64,000 nt of DNA from assembly GCF_037976825.1 (NCBI RefSeq), contig NZ_CP150269.1:1903501-1967500 (forward strand), in the 5' to 3' direction. A program made the position numbers and the translations under genes. This DNA is from Paenibacillus sp. FSL K6-1330. GTDB lineage: Bacteria; Bacillota; Bacilli; Paenibacillales; Paenibacillaceae. The notes beneath the pieces are model-generated. The model did not search any database, had not been told where the DNA came from, and saw only the letters and a program-made list of their open reading frames with translations. Positions 1-7,442 of this stretch are shown here, piece after piece (within the stretch, counting starts at the first letter, position 1; the number at the start of each line of letters is the position of its first letter).

Positions 1-330
1 GTTTGAGTAATAACTCATCATCTTTCTTATTAAATGTGCAATGGCACCAGTCATTTCAAAATGAGCCCTAACATTAATAGCACCTGTCAATTGATTGTTA
101 TTGTTGACAGAATCGATAAATCCACATGAGAGTAAATATGACCTATACAATGCCATTTGCAGATACTGGAGAACGTTCTGACCTAACAGTCTTTCAGGGT
201 TTCCGGATATAGGTATATATCCAGATATGTGACTGTTTTTATGAAAGGCATCAATTTGAAAAATATCATCTATATAAGTTTCCATCTCCAAATTAGTTAA
301 ATGCTTTATAGCATCTTCTGATAATTTCAT
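1..330 (-). CDS. Partial gene of unknown function, cut by the window edge
   Basis: An open frame of 110 codons starts with ATG at 330 and runs to the first base of the window without a stop, so the 3' end is missing. The minus-strand sequence AAAAAGGGGAC lies just upstream and can act as ribosome site. An in-frame ATG at 339 is also possible but would sit only about 2 bases from that site. The visible protein begins MKLSEDAIKHLTNLEMETYI and is rich in Asn, Ile and Tyr. I see no signal peptide and no motif I recognise. Base composition is clearly more AT-rich than the housekeeping genes to the right, which suggests an acquired gene (inference). It is transcribed away from gerE. Confidence 0.55.
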   Translation of the reverse strand, partial: MKLSEDAIKHLTNLEMETYIDDIFQIDAFHKNSHISGYIPISGNPERLLGQNVLQYLQMALYRSYLLSCGFIDSVNNNNQLTGAINVRAHFEMTGAIAHLIRKMMSYYSN

Positions 331-557
331 GTTTAACATGTCCCCTTTTTTTCCTGCGTTCGTTTATAAGTATAATACCTTATTTCAGATGAAGTCTGGT
401 GTTAATTTTGGTGTTAAACTGGGGAATAAACATGAATACAGTTAGTGATGGTAAGGGAAAACGCATCTTGTAGCCCCTGAAAACAATTCGTTAATTCAAG
501 CCGCTTGAAGATGTTCGGGGATGTAAAGGGAAACTCGAAGATACGGCACATTTACCA

Positions 558-782
558 TTGAAGGGGACCGACCATAACAGCAAGTTCTTGTTAACCCACC
601 GTGAACGCGAAGTATTTGAATTGCTAGTACAGGATAAAACGACTCGCGATATCGCCGGGCAGTTGTTTATTAGCGAAAAGACGGTGCGTAACCACATCTC
701 CAATGTCATGCAGAAGTTAAACGTCAAGGGCCGTTCGCAAGCTGTCGTTGAGTTGATAAAACTCGGTGAGTTGAAGATCTGA
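558..782 (+). CDS. gerE: GerE, LuxR-type spore coat transcription regulator
   Basis: The 74-residue product is essentially only a LuxR/GerE helix-turn-helix domain: LTHREREVFELLVQDKTT, then LFISEKTVRNHISNVMQKL, then VKGRSQAVVELIKLGEL. Length and sequence closely match Bacillus subtilis GerE, also 74 residues, which acts late in the mother cell with sigma-K to switch coat genes on or off. The start is TTG at 558: the frame is closed by a TAA at 492 and holds no ATG upstream, but no strong ribosome site stands before the TTG. A 16-codon ORF from ATG 511 ends at a TGA (559-561) overlapping this TTG, so coupled translation is conceivable. A terminator follows. Confidence 0.93.
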   Translation: MKGTDHNSKFLLTHREREVFELLVQDKTTRDIAGQLFISEKTVRNHISNVMQKLNVKGRSQAVVELIKLGELKI

Positions 783-815
783 CACCATGCCGGTTGCATG
801 AACGAAAGCACAGCG

Positions 816-857
816 AAAGCCTTCCTTCCCGTAGCAACGGGAGTGAGAAGGCTTTTT
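816..857 (+). terminator. Terminator after gerE
   Basis: The 9-bp stem AAAGCCTTC/GAAGGCTTT (816-824 with 847-855) encloses a second small hairpin, CCCGTAGCAACGGG, and runs into TTTTTT. This is a standard Rho-independent terminator 35 bases after the gerE stop. Confidence 0.85.
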
Positions 858-1057
858 TGTGTTTTCATTCCGGGAAAATATATTCTGTGATTGGAAATGG
901 TAGGAACCGCCATGACAAATAGAGATATGTTAAAATGTTCGCAGTTGGTATTAGATGTAGTATTCGTCGTTTATACGTGATCATGGGGTGCGAATCTGCT
1001 AATCGTTTGGTAGCTATTTTGTACAAATAGCCTGTACAAGTCGGAGGTGAAATAAAC

Positions 1058-1330
1058 ATGGGATGGATGATCGGGATGATGGCCGGAGTGGTTCTTGTTC
1101 TTCTTGTATTTGTAGGGTTCAGGCGCAAGAAAAGCAGCGGAAGTGAGCGTAATGTCATTCATTTGAAAAGAAAAACGCGAACCCGCAGCGGACAGGATGG
1201 ACAAGCGTGCAGTAAATGCCGCCGCAAGCGCCAATTAATCTTTTACTCGGATGACTCCGGCGCTGTAAGAGGGCTGTGCACCGATTGCAAAAGAGAGCTT
1301 GAACGGCATCAGGAATTATATCCCCTATAG
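1058..1330 (+). CDS. Small membrane-anchored zinc-ribbon protein, function unknown
   Basis: The gene has a strong ribosome site (CGGAGGTG, 8 bases before ATG). The 90-residue product starts with one hydrophobic segment (about residues 2-21, MGWMIGMMAGVVLVLLVFVG). A basic stretch follows, then two CxxC knuckles about 28 residues apart (CSKCRRKR near residue 49 and CTDCKREL near 77), as in a small zinc ribbon. I cannot assign a function. The likely picture is a membrane-tethered protein with a cytoplasmic zinc-binding tail. It ends 36 bases before the kinase start and may be co-transcribed with it. Confidence 0.7.
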   Translation: MGWMIGMMAGVVLVLLVFVGFRRKKSSGSERNVIHLKRKTRTRSGQDGQACSKCRRKRQLIFYSDDSGAVRGLCTDCKRELERHQELYPL

Positions 1331-1366
1331 TGAATAACAGTTCCCAATCGAAAGGGAGTGCAGAAC

Positions 1367-3160
1367 TTGAACAGGTTTGGCAGGCTGAATACACTGCGGA
1401 ATCAAATTTTCCTTGGATTTATGCTGGTGATGGTTATCGTATTGGCATTGATCGGGGTGTTTGTATATGATCAGGTTTCGGCCTTGCTGCGCAATAGTGC
1501 GGAGAAGCATATTCAGCAGACGGCCGTGCAGGCCACGGGTAAGCTGGATGCGCTGCTCAAGCAGGTGGATACATTGACGGCTCAAGTCTCGACGAACGCA
1601 ACGGTTCAGCGTTTTCTGGCGCAGGAGACTGCGGGTAAGTCGATTACATTCGGAGAACGGCAATCCCTTCAACAGGAGGTTCGTAAATATGAAGCCTATG
1701 CTACGGGCATCCGGTCGCTGGAATTATATACGAAGGACTATCGGCGGCTGTTTCCGCTGGATGAAGGCCGTCTGACCAGCCGGGTTAGGGGCGATTGGAT
1801 TGCTGCGGCAGACCAGGGCATGGGGAAGCTGGTATGGTTCGGTCAGGATCCCCGGGATCCGGATGTGGTGGTAGCGGTACGGAGAATCCGTCTGATTGAC
1901 CATTCCTTTGCCCACGGCGGGTACTTGCTCGTGAAGCTGGAGAAGGACTATTTTGCGCTGGCGGATTCGGCTGGCGGTACGGGCAGCGATTCGCGTGAAA
2001 TGATGGGATTGTTTGATCAGGCTGGGAATGAAATCTCGTCGGATTTTGTTACCCCGGTGGATGCGAAGGAGGTTTTGCAACGCGAAGGGGAGACGGTTAC
2101 GCTCGGTCATGAAAATTACATTGCCGTACAGAAACAGTCTGAGGCCACGGGTTGGAACTTGGTCATCTTGACACCTGTCGATTATACGACTGAGGGGATA
2201 TCGGTGCTGCGAACCGCGATTATCGTATCCGGGGGCGTTGGTGCGCTGCTGTTTCTGATTTTAAGCTTTATTCTGACCACGATGATCATCCGGCCGATTT
2301 TGAATCTGATCAAAGCCATGCGCGGCGTGAGGCTGGGGACGCTGAGGCCCATTGCCGTCACCTCGAAGACGATGGAGATCAACGAGCTTAACAATTCATA
2401 CAACCAGATGGTAGATTCGCTGAACGAATTAATCGAGGTCGTGTATCAGAAGGAAATCATTCAGAGCCGGACAGAACTTAAAGCGCTGCAGGCACAGATC
2501 AATCCGCACTTTCTCTTTAACACATTGGAAGCGTTTTATTGGGCGCTGGATGATCAAGGCGAAGAAGAGCTGGCCCAAATCGTGGTTGCGATGTCCGGCT
2601 TATTCCGTTACGTCATTAACCGCAAAGACGAGGATGAGTGGGTAACAATCAGGGACGAGCTGGATCATGCTGAACGTTATTTGATGATTATGAAAATGCG
2701 GATGCTGGACCGGTTATCCTGGAAAATTGAGGCCGATGAAGCTAGCAAAAGCGTGCCGATTCCGAAGCTGTTGATTCAGCCGATCGTGGAAAATGCGATC
2801 CTGCACGGGGTTGAACAGCGATTGGGGCCAGGCGCCGTCATTCTGCGGGCGAATGCCTCCGATCACCCTGGATATACGGTCATTTCGGTTACCGACGACG
2901 GCCCCGGAATGGACGAGGAGACGGTGGCCTCTCTTTATTCCTCCATGGAAAAAGGATACACGGAATCTTCTAAAAAAAGCGGTGTCGGCATTGCCAATGT
3001 AGAGCAACGAATCCGGTTGTATTACGCTTCCGGACAAGCCGGCCTGCGTATTCACAGCGTGGTGGGTCAGGGAACGACGGTCTCATTTCAAATTCCGAAT
3101 GATGTTCAGGCTAACGATGCCAAGGGGGAGAAGCATGAAAACGATACTGATCGTGGATGA
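1367..3160 (+). CDS. YesM-type sensor histidine kinase
   Basis: A two-pass membrane kinase of about 597 residues. TM1 lies near residues 9-32 (FLGFMLVMVIVLALIGVFVY), followed by an extracellular sensor region of about 240 residues. TM2 is near 280-305, followed by a HAMP linker, a His_kinase domain with phosphoacceptor H381 in QINPHFLFNTLEAF, and an ATPase domain with N box NAILHGVEQ and G boxes DDGPGMD and GVGIANVEQRI. This layout is typical of kinases that control carbohydrate uptake genes in Paenibacillus and Bacillus. I chose TTG at 1367 because AAAGGGAG lies 7 bases upstream; GTG at 1358 is an alternative. The 3' end overlaps the regulator gene, so the two are translationally coupled. 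Signal: probably a sugar or the binding protein encoded next door (inference). Confidence 0.93.
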   Translation: MNRFGRLNTLRNQIFLGFMLVMVIVLALIGVFVYDQVSALLRNSAEKHIQQTAVQATGKLDALLKQVDTLTAQVSTNATVQRFLAQETAGKSITFGERQSLQQEVRKYEAYATGIRSLELYTKDYRRLFPLDEGRLTSRVRGDWIAAADQGMGKLVWFGQDPRDPDVVVAVRRIRLIDHSFAHGGYLLVKLEKDYFALADSAGGTGSDSREMMGLFDQAGNEISSDFVTPVDAKEVLQREGETVTLGHENYIAVQKQSEATGWNLVILTPVDYTTEGISVLRTAIIVSGGVGALLFLILSFILTTMIIRPILNLIKAMRGVRLGTLRPIAVTSKTMEINELNNSYNQMVDSLNELIEVVYQKEIIQSRTELKALQAQINPHFLFNTLEAFYWALDDQGEEELAQIVVAMSGLFRYVINRKDEDEWVTIRDELDHAERYLMIMKMRMLDRLSWKIEADEASKSVPIPKLLIQPIVENAILHGVEQRLGPGAVILRANASDHPGYTVISVTDDGPGMDEETVASLYSSMEKGYTESSKKSGVGIANVEQRIRLYYASGQAGLRIHSVVGQGTTVSFQIPNDVQANDAKGEKHENDTDRG

Positions 3161-3920
3161 TGAACCGAGAACGAGGGAAGGGGTAAGAAAGACCCTGGAG
3201 GCCTGGTCGTCTGGCCGCTGCAGAATCGTGACGGCATCAAGCGGCGTAGAGGCGCTGGAGTGGCTGCAGGGACAGGTGGCTCATCTGGTGGTGACGGACA
3301 TCCGCATGCCGGAAATCGGGGGACTCGAGCTCATAGAGAGATTGCATGAATTAGAGCATCCGCCGGTCATTATTGTCATATCCGGTTATTCAGTATTCGA
3401 TTATGCCCGGAAAGCGCTGCAATATGGCGTCGTGGATTACCTCCTGAAGCCGCTGGATAAGCGGAAGCTGGTGGCTGCGGTCGAATCAGCTCTGGAACGT
3501 CGGGAAAAAATAGATCGGATCGAGCGGATGGAGAAGCTGGTGGATCCCAAACTGCTGGAGACGTCGCAGCAGGATAAGCGCTACAGCATCCAGGTACAGG
3601 AAGCGCTGAAGCACGTGGATCAGCATCTTCAGGAGTCGGTATCGCTTAAGGAAGTTGCAGATGTGCTTCATCTGAATTCCAGTTATTTCAGCGTGTTATT
3701 CAAAGAGCAGACGGGGCTCACCTTCAGCGAATATCTGACGCGCCGCAGGGTGCAGCGGGCCAAGGAGCTGCTGGCGGGCACCTCGCTGCCTGTCGCGGAA
3801 ATTGCAGAGAAGGTAGGATACCAAACGGCAAAATATTTTGTGAAGGTGTTCCGTGACCTTGAGGAAGTAAGCCCGAGTCAATACCGCCATAGCGTATCTG
3901 ATAGCGGGGCGGAAATCTAA
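3135..3920 (+). CDS. Response regulator with AraC-type DNA-binding domain (YesN-like)
   Basis: The 261-residue protein has an N-terminal receiver domain: acidic pocket D8-D9, phosphoacceptor D55 in VVTDIRMPE, and conserved Lys in DYLLKPLD. A C-terminal AraC double helix-turn-helix covers about residues 155-258, with ADVLHLNSSYFSVLFKEQTG and AEIAEKVGYQTAKYFVKVFR. ATG 3135 has AAGGGGGAG four bases upstream and overlaps the kinase gene by 26 bases. It is shorter than many YesN proteins (about 500 residues) because the middle region is missing. It most likely activates the ABC transporter genes that follow. Confidence 0.93.
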   Translation: MKTILIVDDEPRTREGVRKTLEAWSSGRCRIVTASSGVEALEWLQGQVAHLVVTDIRMPEIGGLELIERLHELEHPPVIIVISGYSVFDYARKALQYGVVDYLLKPLDKRKLVAAVESALERREKIDRIERMEKLVDPKLLETSQQDKRYSIQVQEALKHVDQHLQESVSLKEVADVLHLNSSYFSVLFKEQTGLTFSEYLTRRRVQRAKELLAGTSLPVAEIAEKVGYQTAKYFVKVFRDLEEVSPSQYRHSVSDSGAEI

Positions 3921-3952
3921 TAAAAGTGGAATTAGTCCCAATCATTATGACC

Positions 3953-3999
3953 TTATACAATCATCCCCTCACTGATAAAATTTGTTTAAAGCGGTTTCA
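3953..3999 (+). promoter_or_regulatory. Candidate promoter with cre-like site ahead of the sugar ABC genes
   Basis: TTATAC (3953-3958) and TAAAAT (3976-3981) are 17 bases apart and resemble a sigma-A promoter with a weak -35. TTAAAGCGGTTTCA (3986-3999) matches the catabolite-responsive element consensus TGNAANCGNWNNCA except at the second base. It falls around the predicted transcription start, where CcpA binding usually represses. Carbon catabolite repression of the transporter is therefore plausible but unproven. Confidence 0.4.
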
Positions 4000-4035
4000 A
4001 TACGCGAACAGCATACTAGAAAAGGGGTTGTAAAC

Positions 4036-5355
4036 GTGTTCAACAAAAAATGGACGGTTCTGCTTTTAACATGGTGTCTCGCTCTGGTTGCGGCTGGTTG
4101 TGGATCGAGCAACAGCAGCACGGGGGATTCAGGCAGCAGCGGCAGCGAAGGCGAGAAAGTTACGGTGAACTTCATGCACTTATGGCCGGCAGGCGTTTCT
4201 GCAGGACAGAACAAAATCGTGAATCAGATCATCGAAGAATATCAAAAAGAGAATCCGAACGTGACGATCAAACAGGAAGTTCTGGATAATGAGCAATACA
4301 AAAATAAATTGAAGGTGCTTTCCGCGTCGAACGAGCTTCCGGACGTAGGGGTGACCTGGGCAGCCGGATTTCTGAAGCCTTATGTAGAAGGCAGCTTGTT
4401 TGCGCCGGTAGATGATTTGCTGGGGGGTCAGCTTAACGGTAAATTCGTAGCTGGCACGACCGAGGCTTATGCGATTGACGGCAAAACGTATGCGCTTCCA
4501 CTCGAGTTCAATATCGCGCCGGTATATTACAACAAAGCGATATTCGAACAGCTTAACTTGGAAGTGCCGCAAACCTACGAAGAATTCAAGAATGTTGTGA
4601 AGGCGCTGTCCGATAACGGGATTGCTCCTATCGCACTAGGCAACAAGGACCGCTGGACCGGTTCGCTCTGGTACATGTACCTGGCAGATCGAATCGGCGG
4701 ACAAGAAACGCTTGCCAGTGCAATCAGCGGTTCGGGTTCCTTCAAGGATGAATCGCTTGTAAAGGCAGCCGCAGAGGTTCAATCGCTGGTGGATGGCAAT
4801 GCGTTTGTCAAAGGGTTCAACGGCTTATCCAACGAGGAAGCGAAATCCGAATTCCTGAACGGCAAAGCGGCCATGTACATGATGGGCACCTGGGAACTGC
4901 CTAACTTTACGACCAATGAAGAGATCCCGCAAGAGTTCCGCGACAGCGTCGGTTTCTTCAAATTCCCGACGGTTGAAGGCGGCAAAGGCGATATTAACAG
5001 TTGGGTAGGCGGACCGGGTGTTGGCTTGTTTATTGGCGAGAATTCGAAGGTGAAAGAGGAATCCAAGAAGTTCGTTGAGTATTTCGTAACCAAGTGGGGC
5101 GAGCAGTCCGTTACAGGTGCTGGTGTCATCCCGGCAACGAAGGTGGATACCTCAACGCTTGAGCTTCCACAGCTGTACATCGATCTGTTTGATGAAATGA
5201 ATCAAGCAAGCAGTATCACCTTGTTCGCGGATGTACAGATGGAGGCGAATGCCGCCGAGACGCATCTGAACATGATTCAGGCGCTCTTCGGCAAAGCCGT
5301 AACGCCGGACAAATTCTCCGAAGAGCATGATGCAGCGATCTCCAAAGGGAACTAA
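4036..5355 (+). CDS. Extracellular sugar-binding lipoprotein of an ABC importer
   Basis: The 439-residue product has a lipoprotein signal (KK, hydrophobic core, cysteine 22 in LVAAGC) followed by a Gly/Ser-rich linker and a family-1 solute-binding fold. Typical segments include VTVNFMHLWPAG, LPDVGVTWAAGFLKPYV, YALPLEFNIAPVYYNKAIFEQ and FLNGKAAMYMMGTWE. The GTG start at 4036 has AAAGGGG nine bases upstream; the frame is open further 5' but has no good ribosome site there. The lipobox -3 residue is Ala, slightly unusual. It would capture an oligosaccharide or sugar outside the membrane and pass it to the two permeases encoded next. The substrate cannot be read from the sequence. Confidence 0.93.
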   Translation: MFNKKWTVLLLTWCLALVAAGCGSSNSSTGDSGSSGSEGEKVTVNFMHLWPAGVSAGQNKIVNQIIEEYQKENPNVTIKQEVLDNEQYKNKLKVLSASNELPDVGVTWAAGFLKPYVEGSLFAPVDDLLGGQLNGKFVAGTTEAYAIDGKTYALPLEFNIAPVYYNKAIFEQLNLEVPQTYEEFKNVVKALSDNGIAPIALGNKDRWTGSLWYMYLADRIGGQETLASAISGSGSFKDESLVKAAAEVQSLVDGNAFVKGFNGLSNEEAKSEFLNGKAAMYMMGTWELPNFTTNEEIPQEFRDSVGFFKFPTVEGGKGDINSWVGGPGVGLFIGENSKVKEESKKFVEYFVTKWGEQSVTGAGVIPATKVDTSTLELPQLYIDLFDEMNQASSITLFADVQMEANAAETHLNMIQALFGKAVTPDKFSEEHDAAISKGN

Positions 5356-5389
5356 GACTCTTTAGGACAACAAAGAAACGGGACCCTGG

Positions 5390-5415
5390 TTTATCCGGCA
5401 GTGATGCCGGATAAA
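5390..5415 (+). promoter_or_regulatory. Intercistronic stem-loop between binding protein and permease genes
   Basis: A perfect 10-bp inverted repeat, TTTATCCGGC and GCCGGATAAA, surrounds a 6-base loop. It is followed only by TCTTTCC, not a T run. Such stems after a binding-protein gene often stabilise the upstream mRNA or partly terminate transcription, so that binding protein outnumbers permease (known from the malE-malF arrangement; inference here). Confidence 0.6.
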
Positions 5416-5454
5416 TCTTTCCTCTAGACCATATGGAGAAAGGAGTCGGACACT

Positions 5455-6336
5455 TTGGATAAAGTGATGTCCAACAAAAAAATCATCGCGCTGTACGTGC
5501 TGCCTGCACTGCTTGTGATTATGGCCGTCGTTTATATTCCAATTCTATTGACCGCCTATTACGGACTGAACGAATGGAACGGCATTGGTGCAATAACCTT
5601 TATCGGACTCGATAATTACCAGGCGCTACTCTCGGACGGCAAGTTCTGGGATAGTGCATGGCACTCCCTGCTGTTAGCCGTATTCTCGGCTGCAAGCCTT
5701 ATGATCTATCTGGCCGTGGCGATGGTGCTGGCCTCCAAGATCAAAGGCGCCAACCTGTTCCGTAAAATCTATCTCATACCCATGCTGCTGTCCTCCGTTG
5801 CGATCGCGCAGCTGTGGCTCCGCATTTACCACCCGACGAACGGGATTGTGAACAGCTTCCTGGAGTCCATCGGGATCACGAACCCGCCGGCATGGCTTGC
5901 TGAGTCGTCGCTTGTCTTGTTTGCTTTGTTTATTCCGATTCTGTGGCAGTATGCCGGTTTTTATATTTTGATCTATTATGCAGCTCTGAAGAACATCCCG
6001 GCATCGCTGGTTGAAGCTGCCAAGATCGACGGGGCAACCTCCATGCAAATTGCGTTCCGGATCAAGCTTCCACTCATCATGGAAGTGATTAAGGTTACGA
6101 TCGTGCTGGCGGTGGTAGGTTCCTTGAAATATTTTGACCTCATCTTTGTCATGACGGACGGGGGGCCTAACGGCGCGAGCGAAGTGATGGCTTCCTATAT
6201 GTATCATACGGCTTTCCGCGCTTATGATTTCGGTTACGGCAGCGCGATCGGGTTCTTCCTGCTGGTGATCTGTCTGATCGTAACGTGGGTCATCCGGAAA
6301 TTAACGGCATCAAAAGAAACGATCCAATATTCATAA
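5455..6336 (+). CDS. Sugar ABC transporter permease (MalF/UgpA-like)
   Basis: A 293-residue integral membrane protein with six hydrophobic segments, the first at about residues 10-35. The inner-membrane loop EAAKIDGATSMQIAFRIKLP is the EAA motif that docks the ATPase. The TTG start at 5455 has AAAGGAG nine bases upstream; ATG at 5467 is a less likely choice. It pairs with the next permease and the preceding lipoprotein. No ATPase gene is in the cluster, so a shared MsmX-type ATPase encoded elsewhere probably powers the importer, as in Bacillus. Confidence 0.94.
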   Translation: MDKVMSNKKIIALYVLPALLVIMAVVYIPILLTAYYGLNEWNGIGAITFIGLDNYQALLSDGKFWDSAWHSLLLAVFSAASLMIYLAVAMVLASKIKGANLFRKIYLIPMLLSSVAIAQLWLRIYHPTNGIVNSFLESIGITNPPAWLAESSLVLFALFIPILWQYAGFYILIYYAALKNIPASLVEAAKIDGATSMQIAFRIKLPLIMEVIKVTIVLAVVGSLKYFDLIFVMTDGGPNGASEVMASYMYHTAFRAYDFGYGSAIGFFLLVICLIVTWVIRKLTASKETIQYS

Positions 6337-6349
6337 GGAGGGAAACTTC

Positions 6350-7234
6350 ATGATATCTGGAGCCGCAGGACAACTCCAAGACGGGTGCGCTCGGTCTGGA
6401 AACGGAGTGGGAGGTAAGCTGGGTTACACGCTGCTGTATATCGTGCTGATCGGAGTAGCCGTATTTCAGCTGTTTCCGCTCGTATGGCTGCTGCTGTTCT
6501 CATTAAAAAACAATCAGGAAGTATTCGATCTTCCTCCGCTGTCCCTTCCGATGAATCCGCGCTGGGAGAATTACGAGAAGGTATGGAGTGCCGGCAACAT
6601 CAGCGTTTATTTTCTGAATAGCGTCTGGATTACCGTCGTAGCAACAGCACTAACGGTCATATTAGGGAGTCTTGTCACCTTCGCGATTACCAGAATGAAG
6701 TGGAAGGGCAGTTCCTTTGTCCTCGGTTTGTTCATGGTTGCCATGATGATACCGGTTCATTCCACCTTGATCCCGCTGTTCAGCATGTTCAACAAGGTTG
6801 GCTTGACCGATCATCCGGTTTCTTTGATATTGTCGTACGTGGCTTTCAATATGCCGATTACGATTATGATTCTGCTCGGGTTTTATTACACGCTGCCAAA
6901 GGAAGTGGAAGAAGCAGCGGTCATGGACGGCTGCTCGGTTCACCGGGTCTTCTTCCGGATTGTGCTTCCGATGACGGGCTCGGTGCTGGCGACAACAGCC
7001 ATTATTAACATGATCTACAACTGGAACGAGTTTATTTTCGTGAACACGTTTATCAGCTCAGATATGTTCAAGACGCTTACCGTTGGCGTGCAAAACTTTA
7101 TCGGACAATATACAACCGATTGGGGTGCTATTGGCGCAACCTTGATGATCAGCATTTTGCCAATATTGCTGATGTTCCTTTTCCTCAGTGATCGTATCGT
7201 GGAAGGCATCGCTGCTGGTTCAGTGAAAGGTTAA
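6350..7234 (+). CDS. Sugar ABC transporter permease (MalG/UgpE-like)
   Basis: A 294-residue carbohydrate permease with six membrane segments and the EAA loop EEAAVMDGCSVHRVFFRIVLP. The ribosome site is AAGGAGGGAAACTTC before ATG 6350, 13 bases after the first permease. The N-terminal 20 residues (SGAAGQLQDGCARSGNGVGG) are hydrophilic and not typical of the family, so they may be a variable tail. The operon ends here with a terminator. Confidence 0.94.
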   Translation: MISGAAGQLQDGCARSGNGVGGKLGYTLLYIVLIGVAVFQLFPLVWLLLFSLKNNQEVFDLPPLSLPMNPRWENYEKVWSAGNISVYFLNSVWITVVATALTVILGSLVTFAITRMKWKGSSFVLGLFMVAMMIPVHSTLIPLFSMFNKVGLTDHPVSLILSYVAFNMPITIMILLGFYYTLPKEVEEAAVMDGCSVHRVFFRIVLPMTGSVLATTAIINMIYNWNEFIFVNTFISSDMFKTLTVGVQNFIGQYTTDWGAIGATLMISILPILLMFLFLSDRIVEGIAAGSVKG

Positions 7235-7272
7235 GTTTCATAGAACTCATCCATTTCCGGATAAAAAAATAT

Positions 7273-7310
7273 CGAGCCGCTTCAAGAGACTTCTTGGGGT
7301 GGCTCGTTTG
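7273..7310 (+). terminator. Terminator of the ABC transporter operon
   Basis: The stem CGAGCC/GGCTCG (7273-7278 with 7301-7306) extends inward through wobble pairs of GCTTCAAGA with TCTTGGGGT and is followed by TTTGCTTTATAT. It lies about 40 bases after the second permease stop. Confidence 0.7.
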
Positions 7311-7350
7311 CTTTATATATGTTCTATTTGCAGCATGGCTATCAGAAGAA

Positions 7351-7390
7351 GAGGCATCCCAAGGTTGGATCAACCTTTTGGGATGCCTCA
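7351..7390 (-). terminator. Terminator of the feoAB operon
   Basis: GAGGCATCCCAA and TTGGGATGCCTC (7351-7362 with 7378-7389) form a strong hairpin. On the minus strand it is followed by TTCTTCTTCT. It lies 50-90 bases beyond the end of the feoB membrane ORF. Confidence 0.7.
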
Positions 7391-7442
7391 TAGAATGTAC
7401 AATTTTGCTTTGTTTGATGCAGATTCCATCCCTATCGTTACG

